From Cryptomeria japonica (Eukaryota > Streptophyta > Pinopsida > Cupressales > Cupressaceae): a stretch of 64,000 nt of DNA. The translations under genes were made by a program, and so were the position numbers. This document shows positions 1 to 10,599 of the stretch, piece by piece (position 1 is the first letter of the stretch; every line of letters starts with the position of its first letter). The stretch covers positions 339,418,793 through 339,482,792 of the forward strand of contig NC_081408.1 in assembly GCF_030272615.1 (NCBI RefSeq), written 5' to 3'. The notes under the pieces are model-generated. The model saw only the letters and a program-made list of their open reading frames with translations, was not told where the DNA came from and did not search any database.

Positions 1-257
1 TTTTTTTAATCATCAATCCAAGGTCTAAATTCTACACAACTTGGCCATCACCTTACTTGTGGTTGCATCCACCACCTAAAATCCTCATCCAAGGACTAAG
101 GTGTCAAATCCTAATCAAATCTGGGCTCTAATCCAAGAACCCCACCAATCAACAAAATCCCTTGTCATCAAAGACAAAATCCAAGATTCCACAAATATCT
201 TGCTAAGTCCTTTCATCACAAATTTCCTCCTCCAAACGTTTCTAAGGTTATTCGTGT

Positions 258-2466
258 ATGGTCACAACTCGATCCCAAAAGAAAAAGATGGCTACACACC
301 AATATGGCATGCTAGACATTAGTGTCCTATATGAAGATCCCACACAAGATCCTACACAAAGTGGGCAACCTAGAAATCAAGATCAAAGCCAAAATCCTAA
401 CATGGTTAGCCAAGATGAACTCTCTTTGGAAGTGCAAACTTTCCTAGCGGATTCTTATAACCAAGAGATGATGGAAAAGTTTATTCAACACAATCCTACT
501 ACACTTCTAAAAACTCTCCTTGAAAATGGAGCTCAACTTCCACCTGAATTTAATAGATCCACTCTCGGCCAACAACCACAAGGAGACCTTGTTCCCTCAC
601 AAAGTGCTGCACCTATTATTCACACTCAATCAATTGTAGCCCCATCAATCATCCAAGCTCAATCAATGCCATCCACAACACCTCCCACCGTAGTCTCCAT
701 CCCACCTTCTTCCTCCTTACCATCTATACCGCTATCAAATCCAATCTCATCCATTCTCCAACACACTTCTATACCACCTCCTTCCATTCAACCACATATT
801 TCTATTCCACAAACTTCCATTCCCACCAACAATGTCACAAATTTTATCCGGGCCATGCTCAATCCCATCACAACAATTTGCGGGCCACAACCAACTATCC
901 CACAAATCCCTGCGACATCGGTCTTCACATCCCACATTCCCATCTCTTCATCATATCAATATATTGGTGGTGGTGCACCTTCTTTAGCTCATCCAATTCT
1001 TGGGGCAAATACAATTCATCATTATGAAAGTCCACAACAAGACCTCATCAAGGAAATTCAAGACATGAAAAATATCATCAAGGACATGAAACAAAGGACT
1101 AATAAAAGAAAAACTTACTTGTTTGAAGAGTTTTTCCCTTGTCCTTACGACCCGTCCATATTAGTTGCACCCTACCCCCTGAGATTTGAGATCCCCAAAT
1201 TCACCAAGTATGAAGGCAAAGGAGACCTCCACGACCATGTCTGAGAATTCCACATCTTATGCCAAGAAGTCTCCTATAGTGACCTTTATCTTCGTAGACT
1301 CTTTCCCAAGAGTCTCACGGGAGATGCCCTGGCATGGTTTTCAGCTCTACCACAAGGTTCCATTGTCTCCTTTCCAGACTTGGCAGAAAAATTTGTGGCC
1401 CACTATGCTTACAACATGGTTAATGATGTTTCTATGATGGACCTATGCAATACAAAACAAAGGCCCGGAAAAACCTTCCCCAATTTTCTACAAAGATGGC
1501 GACATCTTATCAAAAAATTTCTAGTGGGACATGCCAGAACAACACCAAATTGATCTATTTCAAAAGAACTTGGTGCCTGAACTTTTGAGACCCTTAATAT
1601 CCCAATGTATCAAATCCTTCCAAAAATTGACCGATAAGGGCCTCGCCCTCGAATGTGTTTTATTGGAAGAAGGAACCTTGAAACATTACCAGAAATCGAC
1701 ACAAAGTTCTTATCATAACGACAAACCAAAGTTTTGGTCTAAAAACAAAAATGTGGTCAACAATGGTGTAACTAACACAAAGGGGGTTCAAACAATGGCT
1801 GCTCCCCAAAAATCCAACAGCAATAATCATCAATTCAATAATCAAAACAACCAAAATCAATCCCAAAAACCTCACAACAATGTCTCAATCCAGGGATGAC
1901 CACCCCGATCGAATAACCGGACCCCAAGAGACTTCACTCCTCTGGCTAAGCCTATCGAAATGGTGCTTCAAAAACTTGTCCAAGCAGGTGTAGTGGTTTT
2001 TCCAATCACTCGCCCGTTTGACCCCAATCAACCTAAACCAAGATGGTATAATGAAAATGAGTATTATGAATACCATCGTATCAAGGGACATGATACATGA
2101 AAGTGTATGAAGCTCAAAATCTACATACAAGATCTCATTGATAGGGGTGAGATTGAAGTAGCAAATGCAAAATGTGGTAATAACAATGACAAACTTAAAA
2201 TGTACCAGGAACCATTCTCGAAGCATGATAAAGGAAAAGGCTCATCATCCAACACAATGGGTTATGACTACGCTAATCACGTAACCGGATTTGATTTTTT
2301 AGTAGGTCGCATTGAACCTGTAGACACTCATGTCAATGTCATAACCATCCAAGGAGTTAATCCTCCTTCTTCCCAAAGTAGACCAAATCCTGTTAGGATA
2401 GTCATTCAAGGCGCCACACCTTCCACCTCCCATTTCCAGAATGACTGCAATGTAACTACGCGCTGA
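258..2466 (+). pseudogene. gag of the Tat-like element, broken
   Basis: The reading frame opens at 258 with a Ser/Pro/Thr/Gln-rich leader of about 290 residues. The capsid-type gag domain follows at about 1140-1600, with the pattern GDALAWFSALPQGSI then FVAHY. A TGA at 1242-1244 interrupts it (CGA to TGA would explain it), and a frameshift near 1530 moves the frame. The frame then continues through MPEQHQIDLF, an Asn/Gln-rich stretch and a degenerate tail with CMKLKIYIQDLI. More TGA stops lie near 1897 and 2098. Gag would form the particle that packages the element's RNA. I see no clear CCHC zinc knuckle in the tail. The ATG at 258 is simply the first in frame. Confidence 0.8.
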
Positions 2467-2529
2467 GGTAAAGTCACCATCTAACGAGTCCCTCCCCCAC
2501 CAAACCCCCCACCCATGTCTTCCACCTGC

Positions 2530-3750
2530 TGATATGACCTCCTTGACCAACTTGGGAAAACCCCTGCACAAATCTCCATTTTGGAACTTCTCAAGACTTC
2601 CCTGGTCCATAAGGAAATTTTGGAACAAGCCTTTCTTGAATCACGCATTCCTGATAACATTAACGCCACCCAATTCCAAGCCCTCATTGGAAACCTTGCT
2701 GCCCAACAACACCTTGTATTTACCTCCAAAGATGCTCCCGCAGATGAAGACCATAACAAACCTTTGCACATCGAAGCTCTTATCCACAAGCATAAGGTCA
2801 AACATATCCTGATAGACGGTGGATCTGGGCTTAATCTGTGTACACACAAATTAATAAAGCAATTGGGACTTTCTGAGGATCTGATAGACACATCAGGAAG
2901 GATCACAATAAAGGCATATGATGATGCAGAAAGAATTTCAAAGGGCATGATCACCTTACCTCTTCAAGTGGGCCCCATTACAATTGAAACCCCTTGCCAA
3001 GTACTAGATCTTGATCTCCCCTACAAAATTCTCCTTGGGCAGCCATGGATTCATTTCTTGCAGGCCGTACCCTCCACTTATCACCAATGCATCAAATTCC
3101 CCTATAGTGGAAGAGAGATCACTATCAAAAGTGATGCCCAACCTTTTCAATATTGCAAACTATTAGAGGGGAAGCATCTGTATCATTGCCCATTAAATAT
3201 ACCCTCGCCAACACCTCCATCTGACACATCAAATGTTGCCTCCACTTCATCCCTACCAGATGAGCAAATCAAGATCTTGGACAGTGGCTTTGGAGAATAC
3301 AAATTGGAAGACATCTTATTAATAGGCAACCTCCCTCTCTCTCCTAAGTCATTTGGCAAACCAAAAGAACTCAAAAAGGACCCGAAACTAGTCATGCAAT
3401 GCCAAAATACCACCTTCCAATGATGGGGCCCACTTAATGAGGAGAGACTTAAAGCAGATGTCTCTTCCTGGTTGTACTGGGAAGAGGATGATGATCCAGC
3501 AAAAATATCCAAAAAAATGTACCCAAAAGCATCTGTCATAGTTGAAAGAATGGGTTACAAAGGGCATGGCCTGGGACCAGAAGAGAAAGGAAGAAAAGCA
3601 CCCATAAATCCTATCTCCTACAGATACAATAGAGGCTTGGGGTACACCCCGGTGCCTAAGATTACTATCACTGGTGCCCCTTCTAGTCCTTCTTCGGATA
3701 TCGAAAGCATATCTTCTTTGACACTTACATCAATACCATCACCCCCGTAA
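2530..3750 (+). pseudogene. Aspartic protease and G-patch-like segment of the Tat-like element
   Basis: The same frame as late gag continues. The protease active site is HILIDGGSGLNL with its Asp codon at 2814-2816; a DGGS form of the usual D-T/S-G is common in this lineage. A flap/exit region with LLGQPWIHFLQAVPS follows near 3030-3080. A TGA at 3421-3423 interrupts, and TGG to TGA would explain it. At about 3540-3660 the segment MGYKGHGLGPEEKG then RGLGYTP resembles a G-patch (glycine-rich RNA-binding module). G-patch-like segments downstream of retroelement proteases are known, but this assignment rests on the glycine pattern only. The frame ends at 3750 and the product is picked up in another frame upstream of the RT. 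Confidence 0.75.
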
Positions 3751-3759
3751 ACCCTCCCA

Positions 3760-5660
3760 CTTCACACGAGCTACATCTTGTCCATCCTGAACTCATTGAC
3801 TGGGGCCAATGAGACAAACCCACTTTAGATATCTGCACCGACGATAATGCTCTCATTGCCCTCTTGATGACGCGAAACCTGGAAGATTGTAATAGAATTG
3901 AGGGTATTCAACTACACGAAAAGGGATACTTTGGTAGTCAGGTTAATGCCCTTAGCCACAAAAAAGATAATAAATAGAAAAGAGATGATTCCCTAGGTGA
4001 AAACCTCCCTGAGGCACCTTTGGATGAACAAAAAATAAAAACAAAGGGCGTATCCAAAAGTGAAAACCTGGAAAAGGCACTTGACAATGAGGGATTTGAC
4101 CTCCCTACCATTGTTTACCTTCCTCAGGACAAATCAAATTTGCTGATAGAAGAAACAGACAACATCAACATGGGCACCGAAGTGATTCTGAAAAATGTGC
4201 TCATTGCCAAATCCCTCACAGAAAAGGAGAAACAAGATTTCATCAACTTCCTTATAGAGGTAAAAATTAATTTTGCATGGTCCTATGCTGATATGATAGG
4301 GTTGGATCCTGCCTTGGTGGTTCACAATCTTGCTGTCCGCCTAGATGCAAAACCTATAAAACAAAAACTGCGCAAAATGCACCCACATATTGCACTCCTG
4401 GTCAAGGCGAAACTCCAAAAGATGTTAGATGTAGAGTTTATCAAACCAGTAGATTATGTTGAATGGGTCTCCAACATTGTACTTGTCGGCAAACTTGCTG
4501 GGGGCATCCGCATCTGCACAGATTTCTGAGATCTAAATAGAGCTTGTCCTAAAGATGACTTCCCACTCCCCAATATAGACATTATTGTGGACCTTACAAC
4601 AGGACATGAAATACTATCGCTAATGGATGGGTTTTGCAGATACAACCAAATCAGGATAGCAGATGAGGATCAACATAAAACCACATTCACAACACCATGG
4701 GGTACTTTCTGTTACCGGGTCATGCCTTTTGGCCTTAAAAATACTGGAGCTACATATCAACGTGCAATGACAACAATTTTTCATGACCTCTTACACAAAA
4801 TTATGGAGGACTATGTGGATGATCTACTAGGAAAATCTAAGACAAGACAAGAACACATCCCCATTCTAAAGCAGATCTTTGAAAGATTAGAAAAATACAA
4901 ATTATGGCTGAATCCAAAAAAGTGTGTGTTTGGAGTCACATCGGGAAAACTACTAGGATTCATTGTTTCCCGCAGAGGCATCGAGGTTGATCCCGCAAAG
5001 GTAAAAGCTATTATGGAAATGCCTTGCCAAAAACTCTCAGACAACTGCGCAGTCTCTAGGGAAAACTCCAGTCTGTCAGGCGTTTCATTTCACAACTAGC
5101 AGATAAGTGCCATCCAATTTGCACACCTCCTGCGCAAAGACACAAAATTCAAATGGGATTGCTTATGTCAAAAGGCCTTTGAGAAATTAAAAGAATATCT
5201 AGCATCACCTCCAGTTTTGATGCCACCTACCCCTGGAAAACCCCTCATTTTGTACATATGTGCTACTATAGTGGCATTGGGGGCATTACTGGCGCAAACA
5301 GATGATCAAGGGAAGGAACATGCCATTTACTACATTAGTCGGACATTGGTAGGATATGAACTCAATTACACCCCCATTGAAAGAGCATGTTTGGCATTAG
5401 TGTTTAGCACACAGAAACTACGACACTATATGCTAAACAACAAGGCAAAATTAATTGCTAAAATTGATCCACTTAAATATCTCCTGTCAAAAGCTGCTCT
5501 CACTGGTAGAACCGCCAAATGGGTCATGTTCCTAAGTGAGTTTGACATCGAATATGTGGAAAGAAAGGCAATCAAGGGACAAGTCATTGCTGATCAGTTA
5601 GCTGAAGCTCCACTTCCAGGTGACCATCCTATTCTCACAGAATTACCAGATGAGTTCATT
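3760..5660 (+). pseudogene. Reverse transcriptase and first (degenerate) RNase H
   Basis: A spacer leads into the RT, where KPIKQKLRKMHP marks the fingers region near 4350. A TGA at 4527-4529 sits in the DF-DLNRACPKDDFPLP motif, where family members have Arg, so CGA to TGA is likely. The palm has FCYRVMPFGLKN near 4710, and the catalytic box is YVDDLL near 4812. A frameshift near 5030-5100 spoils the connection to the RNase H. The first RNase H (about 5190-5600) starts LYICATIVALGALLAQ. The usual catalytic Asp of that box is missing, and this loss is typical of Tat elements that carry a second RNase H. The signature ELNYTPIERACLALVF is well kept. Confidence 0.85.
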
Positions 5661-5674
5661 ATGACTATTTCCAC

Positions 5675-6432
5675 ATGCTCCACATGGCAATTATACTTTG
5701 ATGGCTCTTGCACTCAAAATGGGTCAAGGGCAGGAATATTATTGGTTATTTGTTACACCTTAAGGAGATGACATCCCCAAATCATAGAAAATAGCCTTTG
5801 CATGTACCAATAACATAGCAGAATATGAGGCACTCATCATAGGTTTACGTCTGGCTATCCACTGAAAAATAAAAGTGTTACAAGTTTATGGTGATTCTCA
5901 ACTCGTTATAAAACAAGTCAATGATGAGTACCAGACAAAAGATGATAAACTCCTTCCTTACCATACCATGGTTGAAGATCTTAAGCAACATTTCATAGCA
6001 ATCACATTTAATCAAATCCCACAAACAAACAACAGGGCTGCAGATGCAATGGCCACCATTGGCTCCCTCCTTCAAATGCCAGCACACAGTCAGAAATGTG
6101 AGTTCTTGGTTGAGAAATTGTTTATACCGACATATGACCTACCAGAGTCTCAAATGGTGTGTGTTCTCATTGGTCCCGAGTCCCCTTGGTACCAAGAAAC
6201 CTTCGCTTTCCTCAAAGACAACACCATTCCCCCACATCTCACAAAAACCCAACAACAAACCTTCATCTACCAATGTGCTCGTTACACCATCCTCAGAGAC
6301 ACTCTATTCAGAAGGCATTTCGATGGTTCCCTCCTAAGGTGCTTAGATAAACAAGATGTAGAATGGGTATTACAACACAAAGGTATCTGTGGGGCACACT
6401 CAAGTGGGCTCACATTGGCTAAATTTTTTTGA
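5675..6432 (+). pseudogene. Second (archaeal-type-like) RNase H of the Tat element
   Basis: A second RNase H fold follows the first. Its four acidic positions are all visible: Asp in LYFDGSCTQNGSRAG (codon at 5700-5702), Glu in NNIAEYEAL (near 5812-5835), Asp in VYGDSQLV (near 5885-5905) and Asp in NNRAADAMA (near 6030-6055). Stops and a frameshift lie between them: TGA at 5769, a TAG and another TGA before 5875. An additional RNase H between the gypsy RNase H and integrase defines the Tat lineage and is thought to replace the degenerate first domain. The end of this frame runs into the integrase zinc-binding region. Confidence 0.8.
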
Positions 6433-7379
6433 GAACAGGATACTATTGGCCTAAAATGGAAGAAGATGCATATAACTATGTCAAGAAATGCATCCCTTGC
6501 CAGCAACATGGCGACAAGATTCATGTATCGTCACAAGAATTGCAGCCATTTATTACACCTTGGCCCTCATTGGGAAAATCCACCCTTCATCCTCCAACGG
6601 ACATAAGTTCATTATAACCGCCACCGAGTATTTCACCAAGTGGGTAGAGGCTATCCCTCTTACTTTTACCACTGGTAAGCAAATATCCAAATTCATCCTG
6701 AATTACCTGATATGCCGATATGGCATTCCAAAAGTTATTATCACAGATAATGGAAAACAATTTAAAAACTAGGATGTCAAAGAACTCTGCCAAAAATTCA
6801 ACATCCAACATTGCTTCTCCACTCCATATTACCCCCAAGGCAATGGCCAAGCTGAGGCTTCTAATAAAACCCTAATAAAAATCCTCAAAAAGACAGTCAA
6901 TGAAGCGGGCCGTGATTGGCACCTCCAACTCCATCCTGCATTGTGGGGCTATCGCACCTCTATCCACACCCCCATAGGCGCCACCCCTTATTCACTAGTC
7001 TTTGGCTTCAAAGCCATCCTTCCCCTTGAGATCGAGATCCCCTCTCTAAGGGTATCACTGCAAGACATCCTACCAGAGGAAGAATACAGAATTGCTCGCT
7101 TACAAGAGCTAGAATTGTTAGATGAAAGGTGCCTCAAGGCCTTGAACCATCTCCGGGCATATCAGAACCTGGGAATTCCAAGTTGGTGATCTTGTCCTCA
7201 TGGAGAATCAAAAAAATCTACAAAAAAGAGAAAAGAAAGGCAAGTTTTAGCCTAATTGGCTCGGACCATATGTAATCACAGCAAAATGTGGATCAGGAGC
7301 TTATCAGTTGGCTACTCCTGAAGGTGATCCTTTGGATGATCCAATGAATATCATGCACCTCAAAAGATTTTATGCATAG
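6270..7379 (+). pseudogene. Integrase of the Tat-like element
   Basis: The N-terminal HHCC zinc motif is visible as HKGICGAH followed by CIPCQQH (about 6375-6510), with a frameshift at the T-run near 6425. The core shows NGHKFIITATEYFTKWVEA, the second catalytic Asp in IITDNGKQF (near 6745) and the Glu in GNGQAEASNK (near 6845). The first Asp appears lost: family members have an Asp in LDLIGKI, and here the codon reads Ala. A TAG at 6770-6772 follows QFKN. The C-terminal region with WLGPYVITAKC and the ending MNIMHLKRFYA stops at 7379. The enzyme would have inserted the DNA copy; this copy is clearly inactive. Confidence 0.8.
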
Positions 7380-9083
7380 TCCTTAGAAGGTCTTAAATTG
7401 ACAAAAAAATCAAGAAAAATAAAAATAAAAATAAAAAAAAATAAAAAAAAGAAAGAAAAACAATTTGTCCATTAGTGAAAACCACTTGGTGGCACTATGG
7501 ACAAGTACCTTGGTGAAAACCTCCATGCAGGTGCCAAGGTAAATAACCGTATCCACTGTCTATCATGTCAATACTACAAATCATCCACCATCCAGTCCAC
7601 CCATTCGCAACATTCCTTCTCTTCCGCCTCCTAATAAAATGCGCGTATGATGATGAGTCTTCACCTGAGTCATGAACAAGAAATGTCCCATTAAACTAAG
7701 CTTCTATGCCTATCTATAAACTTCAAGAAGTCTTGAGAAACAATCCCAAAATCCACTAGTCACTCTCCAAAACCACAGAATCACTTGCCTAATCCAAAAG
7801 CCCACTTTGCCCTAGGGATGACTCCTTCCCTCGCCTGGCAACCTAATCCATCATCTTAGTTCTACTCTTGGCAAGAGGCATCATTTGGTCGCAAGGAAGT
7901 GACTTGTTAGATTTTGTTAGATCTTTTCATATAGACTTGCATCTTTTGCCCTACAACTACCACAATTTACGACTACCTGGGTTCTTCCATATCCAGGTAC
8001 GTTATGATAGGTGCATACTGGGGCATATTTCATAGTATGGCATGTTTTGGATCCCTCTTGTATAAATTGACGACCTGGTACTAGTGTTTATCAACACTTA
8101 CCTTCTCGTGTACAAGAGGTATCGGTGTGTTTAAGGGTTTCCTTGCATGAACCCACAACTTTGTATTAGTGTTTCTTAACACTTGCATTGTTGTGTGCAA
8201 GAAATTCTCGTTTGTCTATAGAGTCAGTCCACGCCCTGGGTTTCTCATGGCATCCTGATTTCTATAATCAATGGTACAAGCCACTCAGGGCAACATCAAA
8301 TTAGGTTGGCTCTCCACATTTGTTGTGCACAAAATCTCACCATCATTCCATCAAATCCTAAACTCAATAATCCCATGGAGTTCTCAATTTCCCCCATCTT
8401 CCCCCACGGTCTCACCTCTCCTATTCTTCTTTCCAAATTCTTCACAACTGCTTCATATTTCTTCCTCATTTATCCCTTCCACCTTGATTCTTCTTCCTCT
8501 TTTTTCGAGAATTTTTCGTCTTTTTTTTTTGAAAAAATTCTCGAGGGGGCATACACCTCCCATGCTTTACACTGGGGCATCCTTTTCTTCCTCTATCTTC
8601 TACACATTGCCAAAATATAGACGCTTCGAAATAATTATTATCTTTAATTTTGATTCTTATTATGTCTTATATAGGATGAATCCTTCCTGAAACCAGACAT
8701 TGCGCTCTGATCATGTCTTATACAGGATGAACCCTTCTTGAAACTAGACGTTGTGATCAATCATGTCTTATATAGGATGAATCCTTCCTGAAACCAGACG
8801 TTGTGATCAATCATGTTTTATATAGGATGAATCCTTCCTATAACCAGACGTTGTGATCAATCATGTCTTATACAGGATGAATCCTTCCTAAAACCAGACG
8901 TTATGATCAATCATGTCTTATACAGGATGAATCCTTCCTGAAACCAGACTCTTTGATCATCTTTGTCTTATACAGGATGAATCCTTCCTGAAACCAGACT
9001 GAATCTAGATCTTATCAATCAAATCAATATCATCATAAAAAAATAAGATTATTCTTTGAATCAACGCGTCATCACACCTCGCT
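7380..9083 (+). other. Long 3' untranslated region of the Tat-like element
   Basis: About 1.7 kb lies between the integrase stop and the purine tract. It starts with an A-rich stretch (7400-7465) and has no convincing coding sequence. It contains a tandem array, listed separately. Near 8610 a segment (CAAAATATAGACGCTTC) resembles the start of the 3' LTR (CAAAATGTAGACACTT). Confidence 0.65.
8662..9000 (+). repeat. 50-bp tandem array, about 7 copies
   Basis: The anchor ATGTCTTATA or a close variant occurs at 8662, 8713, 8763, 8813, 8863, 8913 and 8963, so the period is 50 bp (51 for the first step). Each unit holds AGGATGAATCCTTCCTGAAA and ACCAGACGTTGTGATCAATC with a few substitutions. Tandem arrays in the 3' region of Tat/Ogre elements are known and can seed satellites. 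Confidence 0.95.
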
Positions 9084-9099
9084 TCAAAGAGGGGCAAAA
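9084..9099 (+). promoter_or_regulatory. Polypurine tract (plus-strand primer) of the Tat-like element
   Basis: The sequence TCAAAGAGGGGCAAAA directly precedes TGTAGACAC, the expected TG start of an LTR. The position after a long 3' region fits a plus-strand priming site. Confidence 0.65.
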
Positions 9100-10300
9100 T
9101 GTAGACACTTAAAAATAATTATTTTTAATTATTTTTAATTCCTCACATAATTAATTAATTAATTATGTTAATTCAGATTCTCCTCAATATTAATTAAATA
9201 TAATTGATATTGTCACTATAGTATGTGACTGATTTATTTAATAAATCAATCCCTTCCTTTATTCTTCTAAAAAATGAATTCTCACAAATCTCCCTCTTAG
9301 CTAATTAATTTCAATTAATTAGTTAACCCACATGCTTCCTGCAAACCATCTTCTTAATTTATCATTAATCTAATAAAGTCTTCTAGAAACTCCCTAAACT
9401 CGCTTAACCTTATTCTTCCAATTTTTAATTCCCTCCACTCATTCTCTCTCCTAGTCAAATCCTCCTACAAATCCTAATCCCACCTAACATTTCCTCTAAT
9501 CCCCCTCCTAATGAGTTGCTAATGGCTAATCATGATGATTAGCCACAAAGTCAACTCCTTGTCCCTTCCATCCAACCACTAGCTTTTAATGCTCTTTTCC
9601 TAGGTGAATGTGAGATCTTCAAAATCTCACAATCCTCTAGGCATCTCCTCTCCCAAGGAATTTTTAATTCCTTCTTATTCCTCCAATCCCCATGATTATC
9701 CCTTTCTGGAGAATTTTAAATTCCTCCTCCCCATTTTTCAAGGAATGTCACATCCCTTGCTCCTCTCAAGGCACATTGGGAAGTCTTCCCAATGCACTTT
9801 GCTCTTCTCAAGACACCTTGGGAAGTCTCCCTAATGTACCTTGAGGAGTGTGGAGACAAGAAATATCTTCAAGGCATATCTCTTGGTCTCCACGCCCTCT
9901 CTTGGGCCTTGTGTGAGCTCACTGTAAGCAATCCTAGCCCTTTATCTTGGATCCATCCTAGCCATCCATTTTTCCTCTCCTCTTCCTATAAATTGAGGAT
10001 GCCATCCCTTCATTTTTCATCTCCAAGTTTAGTAATCTTATGTTGTCCTTTTGAGCCTAGAAAAACCATTTTAGCATCCTTATCATGTCAAAATCATCCT
10101 ACATCTACACTTAATCATCTCATCTCCATCATCTTCCAAGATCTCTCATTTGTGCACAACATTGGAGAGCCATCCACATCAAGAAAGAAAAAGGAGCACA
10201 TCAAGTGGAGCATCACCAAGGGGCGCCTTCACTTCATCAAGCTCAATCCGAAGGAGAAGGTAAAATAGCAAGGTGAAATGGTCTCTTCATGATATTTTAG
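9100..10300 (+). mobile_element. 3' LTR of the Tat-like element (right end approximate)
   Basis: The LTR begins TGTAGACACTT after the purine tract. A TATA box (TATAAA at 9988-9993) lies in a plausible U3/R position. No coding sequence is credible; the short frames at 9604-10268 are by-products. The right end cannot be fixed without the 5' LTR, and 10300-10560 shows nothing else recognisable. Confidence 0.6.
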
Positions 10301-10599
10301 TATTTTTTATGTTTATTTCATTATGTTTTGATCATTTTCCTTTCTAATTTGTTTTCACCTCTTCACTAGTATTGAGCATACAAGAACCCTTATTGAATTG
10401 AGGCAAGGGGGGTAGCCTTGACACAAAACAACTTGAATAGGGTGATGATATGACAAGGTGTACGAGATAACCTTAATATTGGAGCCCTTGTTATCTTAAT
10501 TTACACTGATCAAATCTCTATTACAATAAAATCTGCTATAAATCCTCTTACTCGCCTACTGAAAATTAGACTAGGTATTCCCTATATCTATGCTTTCAT

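Larger units (their letters stand above)
1..10300 (+). mobile_element. Degenerate Ty3/gypsy Tat-lineage LTR retrotransposon (5' LTR outside window)
   Basis: Gag, protease, a G-patch-like segment, reverse transcriptase, RNase H, a second RNase H and integrase follow each other on the plus strand. A long 3' untranslated region, a purine tract and a 3' LTR come next. The order and the two RNase H domains fit the Tat lineage. The coding region has several stops and frameshifts, so the copy is dead. The 5' LTR and primer site are not seen and presumably lie left of base 1. The right boundary is approximate because no second LTR is available for comparison. Confidence 0.85.

Noticed and set aside
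8271-8690. Open frame of 139 codons in the Tat 3' region
   Set aside because: Ser/Phe-rich translation of a T-rich untranslated stretch, with no domain and no context.
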